This document shows positions 16,915 to 26,400 of a stretch of DNA of 64,000 nucleotides, one piece after another (the first letter of the stretch is position 1; every line of letters starts with the position of its first letter). Below the pieces are notes generated by a model. The model was not told where the DNA came from and ran no database searches. It saw only the letters and a list, made by a program, of their open reading frames with translations. Made by a program: the position numbers and the translations under genes. This stretch comes from JBGAPI01 sp044221335 (GTDB lineage: Bacteria > Pseudomonadota > Gammaproteobacteria > Xanthomonadales > Ahniellaceae), in assembly GCA_044221335.1 (NCBI GenBank), contig JBGAPI010000026.1, positions 6,770-70,769 of the forward strand, written 5' to 3'.

Positions 16915-18029
16915 CGCGTCGCCTCCATGAACAGGGAGTAGTAGCGGCCGTCGCCGTAGGTCGCCTTGGCGACCGCGCTGATGTCGTCGACCCGAAGCTC
17001 CGGATGGGCACTGCCCTGGTAGCTGGACACCGTCGGCGCCGAGAGGCCGTGGTCGGTCATCAGCCTGGACAGCGTTTCCGCGTCGTAGCCGAACTTGTGG
17101 GCCTCGAACAGCCAGCCCGGCTCGGGACCGGCGCCGGCGTAGGCGAGGAAGTCCTCCAGCCGGGTCGGATTCTCCGGCCACCACGGCCAGGTCTCGCGGC
17201 GCGACGCGAAGAAGGCCGCGTCGTTGCTCCGGTAGGCCTCGATGCAGGCGGCCACGTCCGGCACCACGATTCGCACCACGCCGCCCGGCGCCAGCACCCG
17301 CGCGACCTCCGCGACGAACTCGCCGGCATCGACCGGGAAGAACAGGTGCTCCAGAAGGTGCGAGACGAACACGAAGCGGACGCTGCCGTCGGCGAAGGGC
17401 AGTCCCCAGCGCACGTTGAGCGACAGCGGTGCCGGCGCGATGTCGATGTTGATCCAGCCCGGCAGATGCCCGGGGCCGCAGCCGACGTGCAGATTCAGGT
17501 CCCGCGCGCCGGCTGCGACGCCGAGCCTCGCCAGCTGGCCGCCGACGTAGCCGTCGCGCAGCGCTGCCAGTTCGCCGCGCAGCCCGTCGACCGCGGTGGC
17601 GAGCGCGAGCAGCCGGCGCTCGACGCCGATGCCGGTGCGGGCGGAAAGTTCGGTCTCCGCGACCGTGCCGAAGGCGTTGATGTCGGCCGACAGCTCGTAG
17701 GCGCTGCGGGCGAGATAGCGCAGGTGCTGGCGGCTGCGCTCGAGCGCGACGGCCGCGTCGCCGCCATCGGCGACGGTCTCGGCCGCGACCAGCGTGCCGG
17801 CGGCGGTCAGGTGCTCCAGCACCGGCACGATCGCCGCGCGATCGTTCGGCGACAGCCGCGCCAGCGCCGCGTCGACATCGAACGGCTGCGCGAACTGGCA
17901 GAGCCAGCCGACCATCATCGGCTGCTCGCCGACGAAGGCGGGCGCCGGACTCGCCGTGGTGTGGATGACGATGCGCCCGCCGCGGAAGCGGATCAGTGCG
18001 TCGGGCGCGAAGACCAGGAGACGAGCCAT
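16911..18029 (-). CDS. SAM-dependent methyltransferase with an extra N-terminal domain
   Basis: A 372-residue protein. The C-terminal part is a class I methyltransferase with motif I LHVGCGPGHLPGWINIDI, then the later LLEHLFFPVDAGEFVAEVARVLAPGG region. The first 85 or so residues form a separate domain with a beta hairpin (ALIRFRGGRIVIHT) followed by three helices (VGWLCQFAQPF, DVDAALARL, IVPVLEHLTAAGTLVA), a pattern that recalls winged-helix peptide-binding domains such as PqqD. That likeness is tentative. It is coupled to the AspH-like gene downstream by ATGA. The substrate is unknown. Confidence 0.8.
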   Translation of the reverse strand: MARLLVFAPDALIRFRGGRIVIHTTASPAPAFVGEQPMMVGWLCQFAQPFDVDAALARLSPNDRAAIVPVLEHLTAAGTLVAAETVADGGDAAVALERSRQHLRYLARSAYELSADINAFGTVAETELSARTGIGVERRLLALATAVDGLRGELAALRDGYVGGQLARLGVAAGARDLNLHVGCGPGHLPGWINIDIAPAPLSLNVRWGLPFADGSVRFVFVSHLLEHLFFPVDAGEFVAEVARVLAPGGVVRIVVPDVAACIEAYRSNDAAFFASRRETWPWWPENPTRLEDFLAYAGAGPEPGWLFEAHKFGYDAETLSRLMTDHGLSAPTVSSYQGSAHPELRVDDISAVAKATYGDGRYYSLFMEATR

Positions 18030-18181
18030 GGACTGGGACCTCAGTACGGCGTGGTTGCGTGAGCGGATCCGGCGCGCCCGGAGCCGGGAGGCGCGAATCC
18101 CGGGCCGGACCGGGACTCGTGCGGTTGCGGACGAGCTTCAGGGTGAACGGAGCGACGCGGCGAGCCCACGGCCGGGCCCAC

Positions 18182-18742
18182 TCAAAACAGGAGGTAGGTG
18201 GACAGGATGTACTTGTCGCCCGAGATCGGTGGCCGCCCCTCGTGCTGGTACATCCAGTAGGGCGGGAACATCAGCAGTCGCCCGGCCTTCGGCGCGACCG
18301 AGCGGTCGATCCTGAGGAACGCGGTCTCGCCGCCCGCGGCGACGTCGTTGAGATACCACAGGAAGACCAGATAGCGGTTGCTGACCTCGCCCAGCGAATC
18401 GAAGTGGGGCTGGAAATTCTCGTCCATCCCGGCGCGGTAGCGCTTCAGGATGAACTCGCTGGTGTTCGTCGTGAACGGCAGTTCCACCGGCAGCTGCAGG
18501 CGATCGACGTAGCGGCGCCAGTGGCGCTGCATGGTGTCGTGAAGCATCGCGCGGAAGCCGGCGTCGGTCAGCGGGGTGATGTCGAGCTCGGTCCAGGCGC
18601 TCTCCTCCAGGCCGGCGCGGCGGCCGCGGCCGTTCGGGCGGTGGAAGCGCGACAGCGCATGGTAGGACGCGATCATCCCGGCGCAGGTCGCGGGATCGAG
18701 CGCGTCGTCGTAAACCTGGATGCAGTCGTCGAGGGAGAGCAT
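18182..18742 (-). CDS. 2OG-Fe(II) oxygenase (prolyl 4-hydroxylase-like)
   Basis: A 186-residue oxygenase. The facial triad is visible as HFDS (His and Asp) and the distal His in YQHEGRPP, followed by GDKYILSTYL, whose Lys would bind the 2-oxoglutarate carboxylate. The layout is that of bacterial prolyl 4-hydroxylase-like enzymes. The ATG at 18742 begins MLSLDDCIQVYDDALDP, typical of the family. It precedes the methyltransferase by 152 bp on the same strand and diverges from the TPR sulfotransferase, so it belongs to the same group of modification genes. Confidence 0.85.
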   Translation of the reverse strand: MLSLDDCIQVYDDALDPATCAGMIASYHALSRFHRPNGRGRRAGLEESAWTELDITPLTDAGFRAMLHDTMQRHWRRYVDRLQLPVELPFTTNTSEFILKRYRAGMDENFQPHFDSLGEVSNRYLVFLWYLNDVAAGGETAFLRIDRSVAPKAGRLLMFPPYWMYQHEGRPPISGDKYILSTYLLF

Positions 18743-18929
18743 GGTCGCTGGCGGAGGGCGGCGTGGTGTCGGCGGCCGAGCCGCGCATCGTACGGCTCCG
18801 GTAGGATGCCCGGTCCGCAACCGATCCATGCTAGCAAAGCTGCCGATGATGAAGCCATTCCGGAGCGCGCAGCCCTCGGGCTCGACACCTGAAGCCTCCC
18901 CGCACCGTCGCCGGACCCGGGGGGATTGA

Positions 18930-20780
18930 GTGGCGCACGTCGACCCCCAACGCGAGAACCAGGCCCTGCAGGCCGCCTTCGACGCCCTCGGCACCGGCGC
19001 CCCCGAACGCACCGAACAGCTCGCACGCCAGTTCCTCGGCAGCGGCCCGCTGCGCAGCGCGTGGCTGACCGCGCTGGCACTCGCCCTGTCGCAGCAGCGC
19101 CGCGCCGCCGAGGCGCTGCCGCACTACCGCGAGCTCGTGGCGCTCGAGCGCGACGTCCCCGAGCACTGGAGCAATCTCGGCAACTGCCTGTGCGAACTGG
19201 GCGAGTTCAAGGACGCACTGCCGGCCCTGGCGACGGCGCGCCGCCTCGGCGCCGACGACGCCGGCACCCACTTCGGGCTCGCCAATGCGCTGCTCGCGAC
19301 GGGAGCGTCGAACGATGCCGCGGCGCACATCGCCACCGCGCGCAGGCTCGATCCCGACGACGCCGAGTTCCGCGTGCTGGAAGCGCGGATCGAACTCGCC
19401 CGGGACGAGCTCGACGCGGCGCTGCGCAGCCTGCGCGCGGTCATCCCGCTGGACCTGACGCCGACGCTGCGCACCGAACTCGGCTACGCGCTGCTGCAGG
19501 CCGGCCAGTTCGCGCCGGCCGAGCAGGCCTTCCGGGCGGTGCTGGCCGGCGACGCCGCGGCCGCCGACGCCGGCATCGGCCTGGCGCTGACGAAGGAGCG
19601 CTGCAACGACGTCGAATCCGCTCGCGCCGTGCGCGGACGGATCGATGACGCACAGGCGCTCGCCGGCGACAAGCGGCTGGCGGTCAAGCTCCACGAGCTG
19701 GACGCGCGGCTGGCGACGCGGGCGAACGACCACGTCGCGGCCCAGGCCCACCTGACCGCGATGCTCGCCGGCGAGTCGAACGATCCGTCCTACAGCGCCA
19801 ACCTGTGGTTCGAGCTGGGCCGCTCCTACGACGCGACCCGGCGCGTCGACGACGCGATGGCCGCGTTCGCCCGCGCGCATGCCGAACGGCGCCGCCAGGT
19901 GCAGCTGTCGCAGCCGCAGATCGGCTCGGCCGAGGACATCCTCGCGATCCTCGACGACCCGCTGCCGCCGCGCCCGTGGCCGCGCTTCGTGCCGCACTCC
20001 GGATTCGACGGCCGGCGCGATCCGGTATTCCTGGTCGGCTTCCCGCGGTCCGGCACCACCCTGCTCGAGCAGCTGCTGGACGCACACGAGGAGCTCGCGT
20101 CGTTCGACGAACAGCCCTTCCTGCAGCGTCTGGTGAAGTCCGCCGTCGACGCCGCCGGCGACTACCGGTCGGCGCTGACGACGATGGACGCAGCGCGGGT
20201 CGCGACCCTGCGCCGCCAGTACTTCGCCGACATCGCCGGCGCGGTACCCGACCTCGGCGCGCGCCGCGCGGTCGACAAGAATCCGCTGAACCTCATCCGC
20301 CTGCCGCTGGTCGAGGCGGTGCTGCCGGCCTCCTTCGTGCTGTTCGCGCTGCGCCATCCCTGCGACGTGGTGCTCTCCTGCTACATGCAGAGCTTCCGTG
20401 CGCCGGCCTTCGCCTACACCTTCGAGACGCTGGCGAGCACGGCGCAAATGTACGACCGGGTGATGTCGTTCTGGGCGCGCCTCACCGCGGATCTCGAGCT
20501 GCCGGTGCACACCGTGCGCTACGAAAGCCTCGTGGACGACGTCGAGGGCACCGGCCGCGCCTTGTTCGAGTTCCTCGACCTGCCCTGGAACGATCGGCTG
20601 CTCGCGTTCACCGAACGCGCGAAGGCCAAGGGTGCGATCAGCACGCCGAGCTATGCGCAGGTCGTGCAGCCGGTGAACAAGAAGGCGGTCGGGCGCTGGC
20701 AACGCTATCTGCCGTGGTTCGAGCAGGGGGCCTTGCAGACGCTGCAGCCCTGGATCGAGCGCTTCGGCTACGCGACCTGA
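18930..20780 (+). CDS. TPR-containing sulfotransferase
   Basis: A 616-residue protein with TPR-like helical repeats over roughly residues 1-310 and a C-terminal PAPS-dependent sulfotransferase domain. The 5'-phosphosulfate loop is FLVGFPRSGTTLLEQLLDAH and the 3'-phosphate site is FALRHPCDVVLSCYMQ. Proteins of this build resemble tyrosylprotein sulfotransferases and are expected to sulfate a protein, peptide or small hydroxyl compound. The GTG start at 18930 follows GGGGGA at good spacing and directly abuts the stop of a 33-codon ORF. It diverges from the 2OG oxygenase gene. Confidence 0.88.
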   Translation: MAHVDPQRENQALQAAFDALGTGAPERTEQLARQFLGSGPLRSAWLTALALALSQQRRAAEALPHYRELVALERDVPEHWSNLGNCLCELGEFKDALPALATARRLGADDAGTHFGLANALLATGASNDAAAHIATARRLDPDDAEFRVLEARIELARDELDAALRSLRAVIPLDLTPTLRTELGYALLQAGQFAPAEQAFRAVLAGDAAAADAGIGLALTKERCNDVESARAVRGRIDDAQALAGDKRLAVKLHELDARLATRANDHVAAQAHLTAMLAGESNDPSYSANLWFELGRSYDATRRVDDAMAAFARAHAERRRQVQLSQPQIGSAEDILAILDDPLPPRPWPRFVPHSGFDGRRDPVFLVGFPRSGTTLLEQLLDAHEELASFDEQPFLQRLVKSAVDAAGDYRSALTTMDAARVATLRRQYFADIAGAVPDLGARRAVDKNPLNLIRLPLVEAVLPASFVLFALRHPCDVVLSCYMQSFRAPAFAYTFETLASTAQMYDRVMSFWARLTADLELPVHTVRYESLVDDVEGTGRALFEFLDLPWNDRLLAFTERAKAKGAISTPSYAQVVQPVNKKAVGRWQRYLPWFEQGALQTLQPWIERFGYAT

Positions 20781-20786
20781 TCGGAC

Positions 20787-20815
20787 CTCCTCTCCCCCGC
20801 GAGCGGAGGAGAGGG
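20787..20815. repeat. Dispersed hairpin after the sulfotransferase gene
   Basis: CCTCCTCTCCCCCGC and its near-complement GCGGAGGAGAGGG form a hairpin seven bases after the sulfotransferase stop. The same type of CTCTCCCCC-x-GGGGGAGAG hairpin occurs twice after scoB near 35.1-35.2 kb. There is no T-tract, so it is more likely a repeat element than an intrinsic terminator. Confidence 0.6.
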
Positions 20816-20902
20816 AGCCGAAGCGCGGTCGAATTCACGGCGTTTCGCGGGCAACGGTCGCTTCGGTACTGGCCGGCCGGACCCGCATGGAACAATGCTC
20901 GC

Positions 20903-23332
20903 GTGACCGCACACGCCGCCGACACCGCCTCCCTGATCGCCGCCTTCCGCGCGTGGCGCCGCCGCTGGACGTGGCGCGACTGGCTCCTGGTCGGGACGCT
21001 GCTGCTGGTCGCGCTGATCGGGATCCGCTACTGGCCGCGGGCAGCGCTGGCGGAACGGTTCTCCTCGGGCCAGGCCTACACCGACGAGCGCGGGCGACTG
21101 CTGCGCCTGACGCTCGCGCGAGACGATCGCTATCGCCTGTGGCTGCCGCTGGAGCGGATGCCGCCGACCCTGGTCGAGGCGGTGCGTCTGCAGGAGGACC
21201 AGTGGTTCGCCTGGCATCCCGGCGTGAACCCGTTCAGCCTCGTGCGGGGCGCCTTCGTGACCTACGTCGGCGGCGGCAACCGCCAAGGCGGCTCGACGCT
21301 GACCATGCAGCTCGCGCGGCTGATGTACCGGCTCAACACCCGCTCGCCACTCGGCAAGGCGCGACAGATCGCTGCCGCCCTGTGGCTGGAGGCGCGCTAC
21401 TCGAAGCACGACCTGCTCGAGGCCTACCTCAACGCCGCGCCCTACGGCGGCAACATCGAGGGGGTGGGCGCCGCGAGCCTGATCTATTTCCAGAAACCCG
21501 TCGATGCCCTGACGCTGCCGGAGATGCTGACGCTCGCGGTGCTGCCGCAGGACCCGAGCCGCAGGCTCGCCGAAACCTCCGGCGCCGGCACCGCTGCCGT
21601 CGCCGATCCCGCCGTCGCGACCCTCGGGCCCTCGCTGATCGCCGCCCGCGACCGGCTGTTCGTTCGCTGGAAGGAGCGCCACCCCGAGGCCGCCGAGCAG
21701 GACGCGCTGTTCCGCCTGCCGATGAGCCTGCGACCGCCGACGGCCCTGCCCTTCCTCGCGCCGCACGCTGTCGAGCAACTGGTCGCCGAGCAGCGCTTCG
21801 CGCCGCGCCGCGGCAACGAGGTGCGCTCGACCATCGACCTGCGCCTGCAGAAGACGCTGGAGCGGCAGATCGCGGCGACGCTGAAAGTCAGCCGGACACG
21901 CGGCGTCGACAATGCCGCCGCACTGCTGGTCGACACCCGCGACCTGTCGGTGAAGGCGCTGGTCGGCTCGGCCGACTACTTCGATCCGAAGATTTCCGGC
22001 CAGGTCAACGGCAGCACCGCGAAGCGCTCGCCGGGCTCGACGCTGAAACCCTTCATCTACGCGCTCGGCATCGACCAGGGCCTGCTGCACGAACGCACCG
22101 TGCTGCGCGACGTGCCCTCGGCCTTCGGCCCGTTCACGCCGGAGAACTTCGACGGCCGCTTCCTGGGGCCGGTGACCGCCACCGAGGCGCTGATCCGCAG
22201 CCGCAACATCCCGGCGGTCTACGTCGCCTCGCGGCTGACCAATCCCACGCTGTACGACTTCCTGCGCGCGGCCGGGGTGTCGCGGATGCAGAGCGAACAG
22301 CACTACGGCCTCGCCCTGGTGCTGGGCGGCGGCGAGGTCACGCCGCAGGAACTGGCGACGCTGTACGCGATGCTCGGCAACCGCGGCGTGCTGCGGCCGC
22401 TCCGGCTGCGTGCCGACGACCCGATCGTCGATGGCACCCGGCTGCTCAGCCCGGAGGCGAGCTTCATGGTGATGGACATGCTGCGCCAGAACCCGCGCCC
22501 GGACGACGCCGCCGAGGGCCAGGCGCAACGCCTGCCGGTGTACTGGAAGACCGGGACTTCCTGGGGTTTCCGCGATGCCTGGACCGCGGGGATCTTCGGT
22601 CCCTACGTGCTGGTGGTGTGGTTGGGTCATTTCGACGGCAGCGGCAACCCGGCGCTGATCGGCGTCGAGGCGGCCGCGCCACTGTTCTTCCGCATCGCCG
22701 ACGCGATCCGCGCGCAGGATCCGACACTCGCCGAGCCGCCGCAGCCACCGCCATCGCACCTGAAGCAGGTCGAGGTCTGCCTCGCCAGCGGCGACCTGCC
22801 GAACAGCTGGTGCCGCGAACGCGGCCGCACCTGGTTCATTCCCGGCAAGTCGCCGATCGCGCTGTCGACGGTGCATCGGCCGGTGACGATCGACATCGCC
22901 TCGGGCAAGCCCGCCTGTCCGCCCTACGACCCGAAGACGACGCGGGTCGAAGTCTACGAGTACTGGCGCTCGGACCTCGCGAAGGTGTTCGCGGACGCCG
23001 GCATCCCGCGCCGCAAGCCGCCGCCGCTGCCGGACTGCGCCGGCACGGACGTCGGCGGCGGCGAGCCGCCGCACCTCACCTCCCCCTTGCGCGGCGCGGT
23101 CTACACGCTGCGCCAGGCGAAGCTCGGCGAGGAGAAGATCGCCTTCGCCGCCAGCGTCGACGCCGGCGTGTCCGACGTGTTCTGGTTCGTCGACGACGCC
23201 TTCGTCGGCCGCGCGTCCGCCGGCGAATCGCTGTTCTGGACCGCCGAGCACGCGGGCCGGCACCGGGTCCGGGTCATCGACGATCGCGGTCGCGCGGACG
23301 AGCGCGAACTCGAGATCGCCGTCGTCGAATGA
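20903..23332 (+). CDS. pbpC: Penicillin-binding protein 1C
   Basis: A bifunctional peptidoglycan synthase of 809 residues. An N-terminal membrane anchor (LLVGTLLLVALIGIRYW) is followed by a family 51 glycosyltransferase domain with EDQWF and QGGSTLTMQLAR. The transpeptidase domain has SxxK in SPGSTLKPF, SxN in SRN and KTG in YWKTGTSWGF. The C-terminal 90 residues form the BiPBP_C domain that marks PBP1C. The GTG at 20903 is the first sensible start; the frame is open upstream inside the preceding gene. PBP1C usually sits beside an alpha-2-macroglobulin gene, which is absent here. Confidence 0.92.
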   Translation: MTAHAADTASLIAAFRAWRRRWTWRDWLLVGTLLLVALIGIRYWPRAALAERFSSGQAYTDERGRLLRLTLARDDRYRLWLPLERMPPTLVEAVRLQEDQWFAWHPGVNPFSLVRGAFVTYVGGGNRQGGSTLTMQLARLMYRLNTRSPLGKARQIAAALWLEARYSKHDLLEAYLNAAPYGGNIEGVGAASLIYFQKPVDALTLPEMLTLAVLPQDPSRRLAETSGAGTAAVADPAVATLGPSLIAARDRLFVRWKERHPEAAEQDALFRLPMSLRPPTALPFLAPHAVEQLVAEQRFAPRRGNEVRSTIDLRLQKTLERQIAATLKVSRTRGVDNAAALLVDTRDLSVKALVGSADYFDPKISGQVNGSTAKRSPGSTLKPFIYALGIDQGLLHERTVLRDVPSAFGPFTPENFDGRFLGPVTATEALIRSRNIPAVYVASRLTNPTLYDFLRAAGVSRMQSEQHYGLALVLGGGEVTPQELATLYAMLGNRGVLRPLRLRADDPIVDGTRLLSPEASFMVMDMLRQNPRPDDAAEGQAQRLPVYWKTGTSWGFRDAWTAGIFGPYVLVVWLGHFDGSGNPALIGVEAAAPLFFRIADAIRAQDPTLAEPPQPPPSHLKQVEVCLASGDLPNSWCRERGRTWFIPGKSPIALSTVHRPVTIDIASGKPACPPYDPKTTRVEVYEYWRSDLAKVFADAGIPRRKPPPLPDCAGTDVGGGEPPHLTSPLRGAVYTLRQAKLGEEKIAFAASVDAGVSDVFWFVDDAFVGRASAGESLFWTAEHAGRHRVRVIDDRGRADERELEIAVVE

Positions 23333-23416
23333 CATGCAGGAGCGGCGCGAGCCGCGAGGCCGCGGACAAGGATTCGCGTCCCCGGGACGTCGCGAAGACA
23401 TCGCTCGGATACCGGG

Positions 23417-26400
23417 TCAGGCCGCCACCGTCCTCAGGATCGGATCGATGCTGACGAAGCCCAGCACCCCGTCGTCGAGCAGCGCGTCGGGCGCCGCGCG
23501 GAAGCGCGCCTCGAAGTCGGCCGGAAGCGCGGCGACGGCGCGCAGGCCGCAGACCCGGTTGCGGCCGCTGCGCTTGGCGGCATACAGCGCATAGTCGGCG
23601 AGGTCGAGGACGCGCTGCCAGGAGGCCATCGTGACCGCGCTGTCGGCATGTTCGGACAACGGCGACAGCGCGAAGCCGATGCACAGCCCGACCGACAGCT
23701 CGCGCCCACCGGGCAGCGCGAGGCAGCGCGCCGTCAGCGCCTTGCGCAGCCGCTCGGCGAATGCCAGTGCAGCGTCGACGTCGGCGACCGGGGCGACCAG
23801 CAGGAACTCCTCGCCACCCCAGCGCACCGCCAGCGCATCGGGACCGGCGTGCGCCGCGAGCTCGCGGCCGATCAGCGCCAGCAGTTCGTCGCCGACGCCG
23901 TGGCCGTAGTCGTCGTTGATCGACTTGAAGCGGTCGACGTCGAGCAGGAAGAAGCCGAGGCGGCCCAGGCGGTGGCGCTCCTGCAGGTCCGGCAGAGCGC
24001 CCTGCAGCGAACGGCGGTTGCCGAGCCCGGTCAGCTCGTCGGTGCGCGACAGCAGCTCGATCCGGTGGTAGGCGTCTTCCAGCTGGCGATGCGCCTCGCG
24101 GATGTCGGCGGTGCGGTCCGCGACCTCGGCGGCGAGGCGGGTGCGCTGCCGTTCCAGCAGGCGCAGGCGGGCGCTGAAGAACAGCGCGACCACGCCCACC
24201 AGCGCGATCAGACCCAGCGCGCGCAGCCAGGTCGACTGCCACCAGAGCGGCTCGATGGTCAGCGCGAGCCGCGCCTCCGCCGGCGCCCAGCCGCCGTCCG
24301 CATTCCGGACCCGCACCCGGAAGGCATAGCTGCCCGGCGCGAGGTTGGTGTAGGTCGCGCTGCGCCGATGGGCATCGGTCTCGATCCACTCGTCGTTGAA
24401 GCCGTCGAGGCGGTAGGCGTAGGACAGCTGCTCGGGCGCGACGAAGGAAGGCGAGGCGAACGAGAAGGCCAGGTTGCGGGCGCGGTTCGACGGCAGCTTC
24501 AGCGCGGACGTCCGCAGGATCGGCGCCCGCAGCAGACCTTCGGCCTCGCTGCTGCCGTAGCGCAGGTTCCGGTGGTCGACCTCGAGCGCGGTGATCAGCG
24601 GTGTCGCCGGCACCGGCAGCGCGCCGATCTCCGCCGGGTTGAACACGGTGAAGCCGCTGGCGCCACCGAACAGGATGCGGCCGGAGGCGGTGCGGGTCGC
24701 GACGAAGGCGTAGTAGCCGCGGTCGATCGCGCCGTCGGCACCGCCGAAGTTGATGAACTCGTGGCGCTCCGGATCGAAGCGGGCGATGCCGGCGTTGGAC
24801 GACATCCAGAGCTTGCCGCTGGCGTCCTCGAAGATGCTCTTCAGGGCGTTGGCATTGGCGCTGCTGCCGCGCGGGTACTGCACGAAGCTGGCCTCGCCGG
24901 GACGCTCGGAGTCGGCCAGCTGCATCAGGTGCAGTCCGCCCGCGGTGGCGAGCCACAGCCGGCTCTTCGAGTCGCGCAGGAAGCCGTGGCATGTGTCCGA
25001 CTGCAGCCCGCGCGGGTCGTCCGGCTGAGCCTGCAGCCGTGCCACCGGGCCGTTGCCGTCGTTGGCGAACCAGTACAGACCCTTGTCGGTCCCGAAGATC
25101 TTCCGGCGGCCGTCGAAGTCCGCGATGAAATGCGCCCGGGTGTCGAGCCGGTGCGCGACCAAGAGGCGATCGAGCGCGCGATCCAGCACGAACAGCTGGG
25201 CGTCGCGGGTGGCGATCCAGATCCGATCGCGGTCGACCGAGATGAAGTCGACGTAGGGCCGACCCAGGGTCTCCGGCAGCGCGACCGGGGTGACCCGCTG
25301 CGCCACCGGATCGAAGCGGAACACGCCCTGGTCGGTGCCGAGCAGCAGGTTGGCGTCGTCCGCCGCGAGCGCGTACACGCGCATGCCGCGGGTCGCCTCC
25401 TCGGCGGCGATCGTCGCGCGGTCGGCGTCGAAGCGGAACAGGCCGCGCCGGGTCCCGAGCCAGACGCGTTCGCCGCCCGCGGACGCGAGCGTCACCACCT
25501 CGGCGGCGTCGGTGGCGTTCGGGTCGATCGTGCCGACGTCGAACGAGAGGAAGCGGCTGCGCTCGCCGGCGAGCAGGCTGGCGCCGCCCGACCAGGTGCC
25601 GAACCAGAAGTCGCCGGCCTGATCCTCGAACAGGCTGACCACGCGTCCCGCCCCGATGCCGTTGACGAACTGCGAGCGGTGCTGGAAGTGGCGGAAGGCG
25701 ACCCGCCCGTCGTGCTCGTCGACGAGGTCGGCGCCGGCCTCGGTGCCGAGCCAGACCGTGCCGCTGCGATCGCTGCGGATGGCGTAGACGCGGTCGTGCG
25801 CGAGGCTGTCGGGATCCTCGTTGCGGTGGCGCCAGCGGGTGAGCGTGCCCTCGGTCTCCAGTCGCCACAGTCCCTGGTCGCGCGTGCCGACCAGCAGCCG
25901 GCCGGCGGTATCGCGCGCCAGCGCCTGCACGGCCACCCGGGTGTCGCTGCGCAGGGCCTCGGGCAACGGTTGCAACGTGCCGCTGCGGCGGTCGAACTTC
26001 ACCAGGCCGGCCGCGGTGCCGACCCACAGCATGCCGTCGTCACCCTCGACCAGGGCGAGAACGTTGATGTCGGGCAGGCCCTCGATCCAGGAATCGAAGC
26101 CGTCGTCGTTCCGGCGGTAGCGCGACAGACCGCCGTCGGAGCCGATCCAGACCACGCCGTCGGCGTCGACCAGGATCGCGTTGATGTGCGGATGCGGCAG
26201 CGCATGCGCGCGGCCGGCGTCGGCGCGCCAGGAATGGAACTGTTCGGTGGCCGGATCGAAACGGTCGAGGCCGTTCAGCGTGCCGATCCACAGGAGGCCG
26301 TCGTGGTCGACCGCGAGCTGGTTGATGTACTGGTCCGACAGGCCCTCGCCGTTCGCCTGGCCCGGGCGGCGCGTGAACACCTCGATCGCCGAGCCGTCAT

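Noticed and set aside
17996..18892. Plus-strand frame beginning opposite the methyltransferase start
   Set aside because: It crosses the oxygenase gene in antisense and is Arg/Val/Gly-rich; no start signal.
20768..23401. 877-codon open frame on the minus strand opposite pbpC
   Set aside because: It is an antisense shadow: the plus strand carries all PBP1C motifs, and the minus reading is an Arg/Gln/Val/Gly-rich chance translation of GC-rich codons.
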